Origin: Ferrimonas balearica DSM 9799
GTDB lineage: Bacteria; Pseudomonadota; Gammaproteobacteria; Enterobacterales; Shewanellaceae
Reading direction: 5' to 3'
Assembly (NCBI RefSeq): GCF_000148645.1
Contig: NC_014541.1
Span: forward strand, 3,929,139-3,993,138
Length of the DNA stretch: 64,000 bases
The first letter of the stretch is position 1; every line of letters begins with the position of its first letter. This document shows positions 1-9,328 of this stretch, piece by piece. Under the pieces are notes generated by a model, which did not search any database, was not told the DNA's origin, and was given only the letters and a program-made list of their open reading frames with translations. A program made the translations under genes and the position numbers.

Positions 1-397
1 AGCCAAAGCCGGGCAGCAGCTTGGGGCGATACAGGGTGATCTGCATAATGTTGTTGCTGCGCAGAGTGCGCTGGTAGGTCACCACGGGGCGCTTTTCGAC
101 GCCGTTCTTCGGTTGCCACTGATAGATGGGTTCACCGCCCCGCAGCAGCACAAAGTCGTGGGCCCGGTAGCTTTTCAGCATATCCGGCAGCCACACCACC
201 ATCTGCTCCAGCGGCACGCCGCGCTCATATTGAATGTCCACCACCCGGGCCAGGGCACTGACAGCAAGGTCCTGACTCCGGTTGGCGTGAGAGAAACTGG
301 CGGTCCAGGCACTGAGCAGGAGCGCCAGCGTGACCATGGTAAGAGAGGCGATCCAGAAACTGATCAGCCGTTGGGTCTGCTCGTGTCGTTTTTTCAT
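1..397 (-). CDS. CsrD/MshH-like membrane regulator, N-terminal part (cut by window edge)
   Basis: Only the first 132 residues are visible, reading off the left edge. A basic start (MKKRHEQTQR) is followed by one strong hydrophobic helix at about residues 11-33, then a soluble, presumably periplasmic segment. This fits the N-terminus of a membrane-anchored GGDEF/EAL protein. In Vibrio and Shewanella the gene beside ssb, a transporter and uvrA is csrD (mshH), which controls CsrB/C sRNA turnover through RNase E and begins the MSH pilus region. The assignment rests on that gene order and the topology. No GGDEF or EAL residues are inside the window, so another sensor protein is possible. Confidence 0.5.
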   Translation of the reverse strand, partial: MKKRHEQTQRLISFWIASLTMVTLALLLSAWTASFSHANRSQDLAVSALARVVDIQYERGVPLEQMVVWLPDMLKSYRAHDFVLLRGGEPIYQWQPKNGVEKRPVVTYQRTLRSNNIMQITLYRPKLLPGFG

Positions 398-590
398 CCG
401 TGACTCTGTATCTCAACGGCATCGTTCGGTGATGCCGACTCCGTGCATGACGGTGCGGGGCCTTATCCAAACGCCGGACTATTGGCGTGCAGAACTGAGC
501 TAACCGGTATCATCGCACCTTATCGCGCCAGACTGAACTGCCCAGGCGCGTCCAATACGTGAGTGAGCCCATCAAATGTCCGGGGGGCAC

Positions 591-619
591 AAAAAAGCCC
601 CGGATAACCGGGGCTTTTT
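591..619. terminator. Rho-independent terminator of ssb (bidirectional)
   Basis: A GCCCCGG / CCGGGGC stem is flanked by an A-run on the left and a T-run on the right, so it can act on both strands. It lies 29 bases past the ssb stop codon and also faces the end of the intergenic stretch upstream of the CsrD-like gene. Confidence 0.85.
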
Positions 620-647
620 CATAGGATGTTGGATACGCGAAATCCGC

Positions 648-1343
648 TTAGAACGGGATATCGTCGTCCCAGCCTTCATCCAGATCCGGAGTGAAGTTCT
701 GGTTGCCGCCCTGGCTTTGAGCCGGTGCAGACTGCTGAGCCGGACGGGACTGACCGCCACTCTGCTGGCCGCCGCTGAAGTTGCCGCCACTCTGCTGGCC
801 ACCGCTGAAGTTGCCACCGCTCTGCTGGCCACCGCTGAAGTTGCCGCCGCTCTGCTGGCCGCCGCTGAAGTTGCCGCCGCTCTGCTGGCCGCCACCGAAG
901 TTGCCGCCGCTCTGCTGACCGCCACCGAAGTTGCCGCCGCTCTGCTGGCCGCCACCGAAGTTACCGCCGCCCTGCTGGCCGCCACCGAAGTTGCCGCCAC
1001 CCTGGCCACCGCGGGAATCCAGCATCTGCATCTGGTCTGCCACGATCTCGGTGGTGTAGCGGTCCTGACCGTTCTGGTCTTGCCACTTACGGGTTTGCAG
1101 TTTGCCTTCGATGTAAACCTTGGCGCCCTTCTTCAGGTACTCACCGGCGATTTCGCCCAGACGGCGGAACAACACCACCCGGTGCCACTCGGTACGCTCC
1201 TGGCGTTGACCCTGCTGGTCTTTCCAGCTTTCAGAGGTCGCTACGGTGATGTTCGCCACCGCGTTACCATTGGGCATATAACGCACTTCGGGATCTTGCC
1301 CGAGATTACCTACCAAAATGACTTTGTTGATGCCACCGGCCAT
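648..1343 (-). CDS. ssb: Single-stranded DNA-binding protein SSB with expanded Gly-rich linker
   Basis: SSB coats single-stranded DNA in replication, repair and recombination and recruits partners through its C-terminal tip. Residues 1-110 are a clear bacterial OB fold ([20 protein letters not shown], then EWHRVVLF), and the protein ends in the acidic DDDIPF tip. Between them is a Gly/Gln/Ser/Asn linker with eight near-identical ten-residue units of the form GGNF(G/S)GGQQ(S/G), which makes the protein 231 aa against 178 in E. coli. The ATG at 1343 is chosen because GGAGAG precedes it by four bases and MAGGINKV matches family starts. A TTG four codons upstream lacks such a site. The uvrA gene that often sits divergent to ssb is one gene away. 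Confidence 0.97.
   Translation of the reverse strand: MAGGINKVILVGNLGQDPEVRYMPNGNAVANITVATSESWKDQQGQRQERTEWHRVVLFRRLGEIAGEYLKKGAKVYIEGKLQTRKWQDQNGQDRYTTEIVADQMQMLDSRGGQGGGNFGGGQQGGGNFGGGQQSGGNFGGGQQSGGNFGGGQQSGGNFSGGQQSGGNFSGGQQSGGNFSGGQQSGGNFSGGQQSGGQSRPAQQSAPAQSQGGNQNFTPDLDEGWDDDIPF
762..1003 (-). repeat. 30-bp coding minisatellite in ssb
   Basis: About eight head-to-tail copies of a 30-bp unit encode the ten-residue GGNF(G/S)GGQQ(S/G) repeat of the SSB linker. Copies differ mainly at a Gly/Ser codon and at silent sites. The unit keeps the reading frame, so slippage would change linker length without breaking the protein. Confidence 0.9.
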
Positions 1344-1436
1344 CGTTCTCTCCAACGCTTAATTTGATCCGCACAGCCTACCACAGGGGCGTGCCTTTCT
1401 TCACCTGTCGTCGCTACCGAGTAGCGCGAAAAAAGC

Positions 1437-2810
1437 TTAACTTTGCAACAGTGCCCGAGCCTGCTGAATGTCGAACAGATCGTCCACTTTCAGGTAGGCG
1501 GCCTGTTGTTCCGGGATAACAATGACTTCTTTGATTCCCGGCAGTGCCATCAGCGCGGTCGCCAGCTCACCGGCGTGGGCACGGTCGCGCACCGGGGCTT
1601 CCAGCGTCAGGCTCTTGGCCATCTCCGGCTCCGGCATCGACCACATGTAGGCCAGCCACAACACGATAAGCGCCGCACAGAAAGCGAACACGCCCTGCGC
1701 GCCAAACACCTGGTAGAAGCCACCGCCCATGCCGCCGCCCAGGAAGGCGCCAGAGAACTGCGCGGTGGAGTAGATGCCCATGGCGGAGCCTTTATCACCG
1801 GCCGGGCTGAGGCGGGAGATCAGGCTCGGCAGCGCCGCTTCCAGGTAGTTCAGGCCGATAAAGAACAGCACAGTGCCCACCGCCAGCGCCCATACGGAGT
1901 GGACGCCAAAACCCAGCACCAGCATGGCCAGCAGCTGCAGTGTCATGGCAAACAGGAAGGGCTTACGGCTGGTCTTCTTTTTCACGCCGTAGAGGATGAT
2001 GGGCACCATCAACGCCAGCGCCAGCACCATCGCAGGCAGGTACAGGGTCCAGTGGTCGGCCTTATCCATGCCTGCATCCACCAACGCCAGCGGCAGCGCC
2101 ACAAACAGTGCGGTGATCAGCAGGTGCAGCACCATGATGGAGATGTCCAGGCGGCGCAGTTGCGGGTCTTTAATCAGGCTCAGCAGGCGCTTGGGCACCG
2201 CCACCAGATCCCCCGCAGGGGCTTTCTGTACCGAGTTGGGCACCATCAGGTGCACCACCACCAGCGCGGCAATCGCCAGCACCGCGGTGAGGGCAAACAG
2301 GCCATGCAGGCCGGTGCTGCGGGCCAGCACCGGGCCCGCCACCAGCGCCACCGCGAACGACAGACCGATGAAAGACCCAATTACCGCCATCACCTTGGGC
2401 CGCTGCTCATCCCGGGTCAGGTCGGAGGCCAGCGCCAGTACCGCAGAGGCGACGGCTCCCATCCCCTGCAGGGCACGACCCAGCGCGACCATGTAGATGG
2501 AGTCGGCCACCGCCGCCACCACCGAACCGATGGCAAACAGGATAAGGCCGATGGTGATAACGGTTTTGCGACCAAAGCGGTCTGACGCCATACCGGCGGG
2601 AATTTGGAGGATGGCCTGGGTTAAGCCGTAAGCGCCGATGGCAATACCGACCCACATCGGGGAGAAGCCTTCCAGCCCCTGCCCATAGGTGGCCAGCACC
2701 GGCATGATCAGAAACAGGCCGAACATCCGCAGGCCGTAGACGCTGGCCAAAGAGAAGGCGGCGCGTTTTTCGATGGCGTTGAGGCCCTGACTCACTGGGC
2801 GGTTCCTCAT
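1437..2810 (-). CDS. YajR-like MFS drug/proton antiporter with C-terminal YAM domain
   Basis: This is a 457-aa inner-membrane transporter of the major facilitator superfamily, DHA1 (drug:H+ antiporter) type. The first cytoplasmic loop carries a well-kept motif A (GMASDRFGRK, residues 73-82), and hydrophobic helices fill residues 18-390. After the last helix there is a soluble tail of about 60 residues (ATALMALPGIKEVIVIPE region), matching the ferredoxin-like YAM domain of E. coli YajR in length and placement. Substrate is unknown. The gene is transcribed divergently from uvrA. Confidence 0.85.
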   Translation of the reverse strand: MRNRPVSQGLNAIEKRAAFSLASVYGLRMFGLFLIMPVLATYGQGLEGFSPMWVGIAIGAYGLTQAILQIPAGMASDRFGRKTVITIGLILFAIGSVVAAVADSIYMVALGRALQGMGAVASAVLALASDLTRDEQRPKVMAVIGSFIGLSFAVALVAGPVLARSTGLHGLFALTAVLAIAALVVVHLMVPNSVQKAPAGDLVAVPKRLLSLIKDPQLRRLDISIMVLHLLITALFVALPLALVDAGMDKADHWTLYLPAMVLALALMVPIILYGVKKKTSRKPFLFAMTLQLLAMLVLGFGVHSVWALAVGTVLFFIGLNYLEAALPSLISRLSPAGDKGSAMGIYSTAQFSGAFLGGGMGGGFYQVFGAQGVFAFCAALIVLWLAYMWSMPEPEMAKSLTLEAPVRDRAHAGELATALMALPGIKEVIVIPEQQAAYLKVDDLFDIQQARALLQS

Positions 2811-3005
2811 TTGGTGTTGCGGGAAATGGGCGACAGTGTACCAGAGGTTAATCCTCTGTTGAGGCCGATGCCCGAGTAAAAGGTCGAAACAGGCTAGCGC
2901 CCGAACTCAGCTGTGACAATCGGCCAGCCATCATGGTGCCGGGCGAGGGTCTAAACTGGGAGCCAGATACCACTTTTCCTCCTGGCCACCGTTCCGGCCA
3001 AACAC

Positions 3006-3021
3006 CTGTTTTTTTATCCAG
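3006..3021 (+). promoter_or_regulatory. Probable LexA (SOS) box upstream of uvrA
   Basis: CTGTTTTTTTATCCAG fits the gammaproteobacterial CTGT-N8-ACAG operator with one change in the right arm (CCAG), a variant also present in the E. coli recN SOS box. It ends 47 bases before the uvrA start codon, a normal place for a LexA operator. uvrA is SOS-induced in E. coli. Confidence 0.7.
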
Positions 3022-3068
3022 TCTGGAGTAAGATGGTTGTTTCGACTTTCTGCTAAGCGCCGAGCCTG

Positions 3069-5891
3069 ATGGACAAAATAGACGTACGGGGTGCCCGCAC
3101 CCACAACCTGAAGAACATCAATCTCACCATCCCCCGGGATAAGCTTATCGTGATCACCGGTCTGTCCGGTTCAGGTAAGTCCTCACTGGCGTTCGACACC
3201 CTCTATGCCGAGGGCCAGCGACGCTATGTGGAGTCGCTGTCGGCCTATGCCCGCCAGTTCCTGTCGCTGATGGAGAAGCCCGATGTGGACCACATCGAGG
3301 GCCTGTCTCCGGCCATCTCCATCGAGCAGAAATCGACGTCGCACAACCCCCGTTCCACCGTCGGCACCATCACCGAGATCTACGACTACCTGCGTCTGCT
3401 GTACGCCCGTATCGGTGAGCCGCGCTGCCCGGAACATCAGGTGCCGCTGACCGCCCAAACCGTCTCCCAGATGGTGGATAAGGTGCTGACGCTGGAGGAG
3501 GGCTCCAAGCAAATGCTGCTGGCCCCGGTAATCCAGGGCCGTAAAGGCGAGCACGCCAAGCTGCTGGAGTCTCTTGCGGCTCAGGGCTTTATCCGCGCCC
3601 GCATCGACGGCGAGGTGTGTGACCTCTCCGATCCGCCGGCGCTGGACCTGCACGTCAAGCACACCATTGAAGTGGTGGTTGACCGCTTCAAGGTGCGGGA
3701 CGATCTCAAGCAGCGCCTGGCCGAGTCCTTTGAAACCGCGCTGGAGCTGTCCGGCGGCATCGCCACCGTGGCGCCGATGGAGGGCGACGGCGAGCCGCTG
3801 ATCTTCTCCGCCAACTTCGCCTGTCCCCACTGTGGCTACTCCATGAGCGAGCTGGAGCCGCGCATCTTCTCCTTCAACAACCCCGCCGGCGCCTGTCCCA
3901 CCTGTGACGGCCTCGGGGTTCAGCAGTTTTTCGATGAGGAGCGGGTGGTCACTAACCCGGACCTGTCACTGGCCGGTGGCTGCATCCGTGGCTGGGACCG
4001 TCGCAACTTCTACTACTACCAGATGCTGCGCTCCCTGGCCGAGCACTACGAGTTCGACATCGAAACGCCGTGGAACGACCTGCCCAAGAAGGTGAAGAAG
4101 CTGGTGCTGGAGGGCTCCGGCCGGGAAAGCATCAACTTTAAGTACGTCAATGACCGCGGCGATACCGTGGTGCGTCGTCATCCGTTTGAGGGGATCCTCA
4201 ACAACCTGCAGCGCCGCTACAAAGAGACCGAATCCAACTCGGTGCGGGAGGAGCTGGCCAAGTACATCTCCACCACCCACTGCCGCAGTTGCGGCGGTTC
4301 GCGCCTGCGGGAAGAGGCCCGTCACGTCTATGTGGCGGACACCCCCCTGCCGACCCTGACCAACTGGTCCATCGGCGAAGCGCTGGAGTGGTTTGCCGGG
4401 CTGGAGTTCGAGGGCCAGAAAGCCAAGATCGCCGAGAAGGTGCTGAAGGAGATCCACGACCGCCTTGGCTTCCTCGTCAACGTCGGCCTGAACTACCTGA
4501 CCCTGTCCCGCTCCGCCGAAACCCTGTCCGGGGGCGAGGCCCAGCGGATCCGGCTGGCCAGCCAGATTGGCGCCGGCCTGGTGGGCGTGATGTACGTGTT
4601 GGATGAGCCCTCCATCGGCCTGCACCAGCGCGACAACGAACGGCTGCTGGCCACCCTGACCCACCTGCGTGACCTCGGTAATACCGTATTGGTGGTGGAG
4701 CACGACGAAGACGCCATCCGCGCCGCTGACCACATCATCGATATCGGCCCCGGCGCCGGTGTCCACGGTGGCCAGGTGGTGGCCGACGGCACCCTGGATG
4801 ACATCCTCAGTAGTGAGGATTCACTGACCGGACACTACCTGTCAGGCAAGAAACAGATTGCCGTACCCGCTAAGCGCACCCCGTACGATCCCAAGCAGGA
4901 GATCAAACTGTTCGGGGCCAGCGGCAACAACCTCAAAGAGGTCGACCTGACCATTCCAGTGGGCCTGATGACCTGCATCACCGGGGTGTCCGGGTCCGGC
5001 AAATCCACCCTGATCAACGACACCTTCTACAAGATCGCCCACCGCGAACTGAACGGTGCCACCGTGGACGAACCGGCCCCCTACAAAGAGGTGGTGGGGA
5101 TGGACCTGTGTGACAAGGTGGTGGACATCGACCAAAGCCCGATTGGCCGCACCCCGCGTTCCAACCCGGCCACCTACACCGGCATCTTCACCCCGATCCG
5201 TGAGCTGTTCTCCGGCACCCAGGAGTCCCGTGCCCGGGGCTACAAGCCGGGCCGCTTCTCCTTTAACGTCAAGGGCGGCCGCTGCGAGGCCTGTCAGGGC
5301 GACGGGGTGATTAAGGTGGAGATGCACTTCCTGCCGGACGTGTACGTACCCTGCGACCAGTGCAAAGGCAAACGCTACAACCGCGAGACTCTGGAAGTGC
5401 ACTACAAGGGCAAGAGCATCCACGAAGTGCTGGAGATGACCGTCGAGGAAGCCCGCGGCTTCTTCGATGCGGTACCGGCCATCGCCCGCAAGCTGCAAAC
5501 CCTGATGGACGTAGGCCTCTCCTACATTCGCCTGGGCCAGAGCGCCACCACCCTCTCCGGCGGTGAAGCGCAGCGGGTGAAACTGGCCAAGGAGCTGTCC
5601 AAGCGCGACACCGGCAAAACCCTCTATATCCTCGATGAGCCCACCACCGGCCTGCACTTCCAGGATATCCAGATGCTGCTGGACGTGCTGCACCGCCTGC
5701 GTGACCACGGCAACACCGTGGTGGTGATTGAGCACAACCTGGATGTGATCAAAACCGCCGACTGGATTGTCGACCTGGGCCCGGAGGGCGGTTCCGGCGG
5801 CGGCACCATCCTGGTCACTGGCACCCCGGAACAGGTGGCGGAGTGCGCGGAGTCCCACACCGCCCGGTTCCTGAAGCCGATGTTGAAGTAA
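3069..5891 (+). CDS. uvrA: Excinuclease ABC subunit A
   Basis: UvrA is the DNA damage-recognition ATPase of nucleotide excision repair. As a dimer it scans DNA and loads UvrB. The 940-aa length equals that of E. coli UvrA. Visible landmarks are Walker A motifs at residues 31-39 (GLSGSGKSS) and about 638 (GVSGSGKST), two ABC signatures ([12 protein letters not shown] and [12 protein letters not shown]), and zinc-binding Cys pairs near residues 252-280 and 740-766. The start has only a weak ribosome site, but [17 protein letters not shown] matches the family. The last 89 bases of the gene recur at 8088-8176 downstream of an AT-rich insert, so the present 3' end may have been supplied by an incoming element. 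Confidence 0.98.
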   Translation: MDKIDVRGARTHNLKNINLTIPRDKLIVITGLSGSGKSSLAFDTLYAEGQRRYVESLSAYARQFLSLMEKPDVDHIEGLSPAISIEQKSTSHNPRSTVGTITEIYDYLRLLYARIGEPRCPEHQVPLTAQTVSQMVDKVLTLEEGSKQMLLAPVIQGRKGEHAKLLESLAAQGFIRARIDGEVCDLSDPPALDLHVKHTIEVVVDRFKVRDDLKQRLAESFETALELSGGIATVAPMEGDGEPLIFSANFACPHCGYSMSELEPRIFSFNNPAGACPTCDGLGVQQFFDEERVVTNPDLSLAGGCIRGWDRRNFYYYQMLRSLAEHYEFDIETPWNDLPKKVKKLVLEGSGRESINFKYVNDRGDTVVRRHPFEGILNNLQRRYKETESNSVREELAKYISTTHCRSCGGSRLREEARHVYVADTPLPTLTNWSIGEALEWFAGLEFEGQKAKIAEKVLKEIHDRLGFLVNVGLNYLTLSRSAETLSGGEAQRIRLASQIGAGLVGVMYVLDEPSIGLHQRDNERLLATLTHLRDLGNTVLVVEHDEDAIRAADHIIDIGPGAGVHGGQVVADGTLDDILSSEDSLTGHYLSGKKQIAVPAKRTPYDPKQEIKLFGASGNNLKEVDLTIPVGLMTCITGVSGSGKSTLINDTFYKIAHRELNGATVDEPAPYKEVVGMDLCDKVVDIDQSPIGRTPRSNPATYTGIFTPIRELFSGTQESRARGYKPGRFSFNVKGGRCEACQGDGVIKVEMHFLPDVYVPCDQCKGKRYNRETLEVHYKGKSIHEVLEMTVEEARGFFDAVPAIARKLQTLMDVGLSYIRLGQSATTLSGGEAQRVKLAKELSKRDTGKTLYILDEPTTGLHFQDIQMLLDVLHRLRDHGNTVVVIEHNLDVIKTADWIVDLGPEGGSGGGTILVTGTPEQVAECAESHTARFLKPMLK
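5803..5891 (+). repeat. uvrA 3'-end direct repeat, left copy
   Basis: This 89-base stretch is the functional end of uvrA and is repeated at 8088-8176 with five substitutions. All five are silent in the UvrA frame: CTG/CTC, GTC/GTT, ACT/ACC, TTG/CTG, and stop TAA/TGA. A run of about 60 bases is identical. Confidence 0.95.
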
Positions 5892-5910
5892 CGCTTCACA
5901 GGAAAAACAA

Positions 5911-5934
5911 AACGGCACCAATGGGTGCCGTTCT
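5911..5934 (+). terminator. Terminator of uvrA
   Basis: An AACGGCACC / GGTGCCGTT hairpin with a 4-base loop is followed by a short T-rich tract. It resembles the stronger CGGCACC/GGTGCCG terminator at 8199-8228 that follows the second uvrA 3' copy, so the terminator seems duplicated along with the gene end. Confidence 0.8.
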
Positions 5935-6084
5935 TAAACATATGTATGCGCTTGAAAACAACCGTTCATCAAGAGTTGCTTTTCCTGATAATCAACCCAC
6001 AAGTTTGATAGTTAAAAACTGAACAAAATTAAGCATAAACGCCTTAACAATCAGGATTCAGGAGCTAACATAGATATCATACCA

Positions 6085-7155
6085 CTACGGTATCATCCCA
6101 CCATCAGGGGGACTAATAATGTCCACAGGAGTGCATCTCATACATGATGAAATGTAAAACGATCCATCTTCTACAAGGCTACTATCCCCGCCATCTGAAA
6201 CAGACAAACTCCAAGCTAATCGTCGACGCTCACTCCCATATTCAAAATATTTATAAACAGAAGCCTCATTATATCTGACTCCGTCAATAACCCATTCGTT
6301 CCCAATTATCATATTTCCATCTGGATCGTATGACTTTTCAGATGAAAATTTATACAAAACTCCACCATTGGAAGAATAGACTCGTTTCACTTCTGGCCTC
6401 GCTATTGGTCTACTATTTCGAACAACTTTTACAATTGCTGAGTCACAGCTATCTAATCCTCTGCCGTGAGACTTTATATATGGCAAGGGAGTTGTGCCCC
6501 GAAAGTAACCGCTACCAAAATCTCCAGATATACGTACACCTATACCTATTGAAGAGTACTTTGTAATAACTACGCTGGAAAGAATGTACTCCCCCAAGTG
6601 ATCATATGTATATTTAACTGTATTTACATTTTCTTCTTTAGGATAAGAACGACCACCATCACCAAATGACCAATAGTATCTAGATGGCGAAATCCACCTG
6701 CTAATACTTGATCTCCGATCTGCACTGAATGTATGAGGAACGCCTTGTTGAACTATATACTCCTTCCTATAAATTTCTTCTCCTCTAAATCTCTTCCAGT
6801 ATTCGCGATTCGAAGTATCACCATCAATTTTTAGCCTCCTGAATCTAGACGAGTTAAGACATGAATTTGCCAACCCATTATCAAAAACATACTCATCCAT
6901 ATTTGGAACGAATACAGAAATATTCTCAAATGGGTCACCAAAAACCACATTATCCTCATCCTCATCGTACTTTACTGAAGTTTTATGTTGTTCATCTATA
7001 CACCAAGGAGTAGTCATGCCAATCATTGTTAGCGTAAAATCTATTATCTGTCTTGATATACTTCTACTACCAAATTCCGGAGGGTCAGAACAATCTATGG
7101 TAGAAAACGATGGCGCACTAAAAAAAAGCATAAATAAAAATATTAAAATCTTCAT
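6085..7155 (-). CDS. Secreted protein with PKD-like domains
   Basis: A 356-aa protein with a signal peptide (MKILIFLFMLFFSAPSFS) and no later membrane helix, so probably exported. Two PKD-like modules can be seen: one around YYWSFGDGG with the usual W-FGDG turn, and one around SYDPDGNMIIGNEWVIDG. PKD folds are extracellular interaction modules, so a surface or adhesive role is possible but the function is unknown. The ATG at 7155 is preferred over one six codons upstream because GGAGA precedes it at normal spacing. It lies 23 bases after the 158-aa gene, probably in one operon. AT-rich codon use contrasts with uvrA and suggests transfer. Confidence 0.65.
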   Translation of the reverse strand: MKILIFLFMLFFSAPSFSTIDCSDPPEFGSRSISRQIIDFTLTMIGMTTPWCIDEQHKTSVKYDEDEDNVVFGDPFENISVFVPNMDEYVFDNGLANSCLNSSRFRRLKIDGDTSNREYWKRFRGEEIYRKEYIVQQGVPHTFSADRRSSISRWISPSRYYWSFGDGGRSYPKEENVNTVKYTYDHLGEYILSSVVITKYSSIGIGVRISGDFGSGYFRGTTPLPYIKSHGRGLDSCDSAIVKVVRNSRPIARPEVKRVYSSNGGVLYKFSSEKSYDPDGNMIIGNEWVIDGVRYNEASVYKYFEYGSERRRLAWSLSVSDGGDSSLVEDGSFYISSCMRCTPVDIISPPDGGMIP

Positions 7156-7178
7156 AAACTTTCTCCAAATCATATCCC

Positions 7179-7655
7179 CTAGAAGCGCAACCCTAATGAC
7201 AGGAATGGATAGGAATCTTGACTGGTAATCGTATAGCTAGGGCCCACTTCAATCGAATAGTTTTCCGAAGAAACTATAGAAAGCTGGTAGGATACACTTA
7301 TCCCATATATCTTTTCGCTTTCCCATTTGGCTAAAAATTGATTGTATGTACTAGTAACATCGGATACCCCTGAATAAATATTGATTGAACTAACCCCACC
7401 GATCGGGAACTCAATACCAATACCTGAAGCCATATTTAATTCATCCCCATCAGAAACTATTGCACCTAGAGAAATGAAAATATCAAAATACTCATTGCCA
7501 TATGGAAAAAACACCTTACTTCCAATTCCACCATACTCGACGCCAAAGCCTATCTCGAAATATCTATAGTGTCTTTCATTTGCAGATGCTAAAAAAGAAG
7601 AGAAAAAAAAGATAAGAAAAAATAATGTTTTCAAACCAAAAAAACGAGTAGACAT
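7179..7655 (-). CDS. Small exported protein, possible outer-membrane beta-barrel
   Basis: A 158-aa protein opening with a long signal peptide (FFLIFFFSSFLASA, cleavage near residue 25). The remainder alternates short polar and hydrophobic strands rich in Gly, Tyr and Ser and ends in a terminal Phe (LSLGLRF), the classic signal of an outer-membrane barrel recognised by BamA. It precedes the PKD-like protein gene by a few bases, so the pair could be an outer-membrane anchor with its secreted partner. That is inference, and no family was recognised. Confidence 0.55.
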   Translation of the reverse strand: MSTRFFGLKTLFFLIFFFSSFLASANERHYRYFEIGFGVEYGGIGSKVFFPYGNEYFDIFISLGAIVSDGDELNMASGIGIEFPIGGVSSINIYSGVSDVTSTYNQFLAKWESEKIYGISVSYQLSIVSSENYSIEVGPSYTITSQDSYPFLSLGLRF

Positions 7656-8087
7656 AGTTGTAACTCAAATGAGATTAAAGGGCGAAACCAAATGGTAGAA
7701 CTGCTCTTAAAATTTGCATAAACCAGTTCAAAATAAAAATACAAATGGGCGAATCGAGGAAATTTTCACATCAAATAATGCGCCGCAAAATATATAAATC
7801 ACCAATAAATTCTTGATCATAAAGAATTCCACTTACATTTTATTATTTGCCGGGCGCCACAACAGCAAAAGGCATACCAAGTGAGTAGATAGAAACAGCG
7901 ATAAAATTGCCATGACATGACGTGATAGATTCGCGTCATCGAATAGCTTTACCCAAATCTACCAACTTGCTGATTTAAATATCGAAAAGTGTGGAAAACA
8001 AAAACTGATGCATGAAACAAAGCTCATTTTTATCAATAGGTTATAGTCTTGAGGCTTCCCAGAAAAGAAACTAACGGAGAGCTAGCA
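7656..8087. other. Gene-free AT-rich stretch inside the insert
   Basis: No convincing ORF, RNA gene or repeat was seen on either strand. It probably holds the promoter of the two minus-strand insert genes and the right junction of the element. Confidence 0.5.
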
Positions 8088-8176
8088 GCACCATCCTCGT
8101 TACCGGCACCCCGGAACAGGTGGCGGAGTGCGCGGAGTCCCACACCGCCCGGTTCCTGAAGCCGATGCTGAAGTGA
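8088..8176 (+). pseudogene. Displaced 3' end of uvrA (right repeat copy)
   Basis: These 89 bases encode the last 28 residues of UvrA (from [10 protein letters not shown] to the stop) with no upstream portion. The protein sequence is unchanged from the intact gene and all five base differences are silent. A strong terminator follows. The simplest reading is that this is the original chromosomal uvrA end, pushed away when the insert arrived with its own copy. Confidence 0.9.
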
Positions 8177-8198
8177 TGGATTAAATCAGTTGGACAAT

Positions 8199-8228
8199 AA
8201 AAAACGGCACCGGGAGGTGCCGTTTTTT
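8199..8228 (+). terminator. Strong terminator after the displaced uvrA end
   Basis: An A-run, a CGGCACC / GGTGCCG stem with a GGGA loop, and a run of six T. It is stronger than the terminator now following uvrA and is probably the ancestral uvrA terminator. Confidence 0.85.
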
Positions 8229-8388
8229 ATTCAATTAATATCTTAACTTCATGGACCACAAAGAAACTCCTCATCTTCACTGTCGTCCAGATGGCAGTAA
8301 TAGCCACAAGCCAATCTCAGCAATCATCCCTTTTGTCATATTTATTTTCGACACTCACCGATTGACGACGGGAGCAGGGAAGCAGGGG

Positions 8389-8946
8389 TTACTTAATTTC
8401 AGCACTTCTTTCATCATTAAAAGCATAGGACTGTCCCAGCTTTTGATGAGACCACCCCTTGGTAGCCGCCAACGCGACAATGTATTCCAGCAAAATCGGA
8501 TCGAACTTATCCCGGTCATACCGATTCTCCCGATAGCGGTTCAACCGCATGCCAGTTGAGCGCTTTGGATCATGGAAGTATGAAACAGATAAATAGTGAG
8601 ACCGCCCCTTTGTTCCAGAGGGGCTACTACTGTAAAGTCGATAATCTGTCGCATAGTCAAGGACAAACTCGGCCACCACCTTTGCCTTGGCGTGGATTCC
8701 AGTCACTTTTTCCACTTCTCGCGCCCGGCGTTTAAAGGCCCTAGAAAATGGCTCAAAACGATCACGGGTCATATGCTTTTCCTGTGCCGGATCAGCATAA
8801 ATCCTAATCCAGCCATTTTCTTCAATATGAATCAATATTCTTGAGCCATCGTAAGAAAGATACTCAATCGTTGATTTTATCTCTGATTCTGAGGAAACAG
8901 CCGAAAATGTTGAGAGCAGCAATGCCGCGACAAGCCAATGTCTCAT
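8389..8946 (-). CDS. Hypothetical exported protein
   Basis: A 185-aa protein with a signal peptide (MRHWLVAALLLSTFSAVSSE) and a polar, basic mature part rich in Arg, Tyr and Ser. The start at 8946 is chosen because AGGTGAG precedes it at normal spacing and it gives a signal peptide at the very N-terminus, whereas a start 28 codons upstream would bury it. No family was recognised. It stands alone on the minus strand next to the uvrA insertion hot spot and is less GC-rich than the core genes, so it may be accessory too. Confidence 0.65.
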   Translation of the reverse strand: MRHWLVAALLLSTFSAVSSESEIKSTIEYLSYDGSRILIHIEENGWIRIYADPAQEKHMTRDRFEPFSRAFKRRAREVEKVTGIHAKAKVVAEFVLDYATDYRLYSSSPSGTKGRSHYLSVSYFHDPKRSTGMRLNRYRENRYDRDKFDPILLEYIVALAATKGWSHQKLGQSYAFNDERSAEIK

Positions 8947-9259
8947 AATACTCACCTTTATTTGCTGTTGATGGAGTGACTCACAAATCCATTTGGGCTT
9001 TGACCTCATCACAGTCGGAATCAAGTACATCTCCCACGCTCACACACCTGAAAACTGATCCAACTTTTTCTGAGGAGAGTGGGGATTAAAAATGATTAAT
9101 CCTATGGTGCGGAATTATCCCATCACTATTTGGCGGATAAGCACTGACTCTCAACCGGGGCAGCCTGCCGGTTAGATGCCGACTTTTCGTCCCAAAAGAG
9201 CGCCGCGGGTAAGACAAATTGGGGGCCTACCCAAGCGGGCCTCCTCAAAGAGCCAGGAT
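8947..9259. other. Intergenic region, no gene seen
   Basis: It separates the exported-protein gene from the terminator of the multihaem cytochrome gene. The left part should carry the promoter of the gene ending at 8389. Nothing else was recognised. Confidence 0.4.
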
Positions 9260-9285
9260 AAAAAGAGGCCCCACACGGGGGCCTC
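9260..9285 (-). terminator. Terminator of the OmcA/MtrC-like gene
   Basis: A GAGGCCCC / GGGGGCCTC stem with an ACAC loop. On the minus strand it is followed by a five-base T-run, about 45 bases past the stop codon of the cytochrome gene. Confidence 0.85.
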
Positions 9286-9328
9286 TGGCTTGCAGGGCAG
9301 AGGGCAACAACCCTCTGGTCTGGCGGGG

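Larger units (their letters stand above)
5892..8176. mobile_element. Inserted AT-rich segment at the uvrA 3' end (no integrase seen)
   Basis: About 2.3 kb of clearly AT-rich DNA separates the complete uvrA from a second copy of its last 89 bases. It holds two minus-strand genes and about 430 bases without a recognisable gene. The structure, an insert flanked by direct repeats with the host gene restored, is what 3'-end-targeting elements leave behind. No integrase, transposase or terminal inverted repeat is visible, so it may be a decayed or passively mobilised element, or the result of recombination with another uvrA allele. Confidence 0.65.

Noticed and set aside
1443..2585. A long Gln/His-rich plus-strand frame opposite the MFS gene
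   Set aside because: The composition is that of reverse-complemented hydrophobic codons, with no motif or ribosome site. The transporter on the minus strand is clear.
5892..8176. Classifying the uvrA insert as a prophage or ICE
   Set aside because: No integrase, structural, replication or conjugation gene is visible, and it is only about 2.3 kb.
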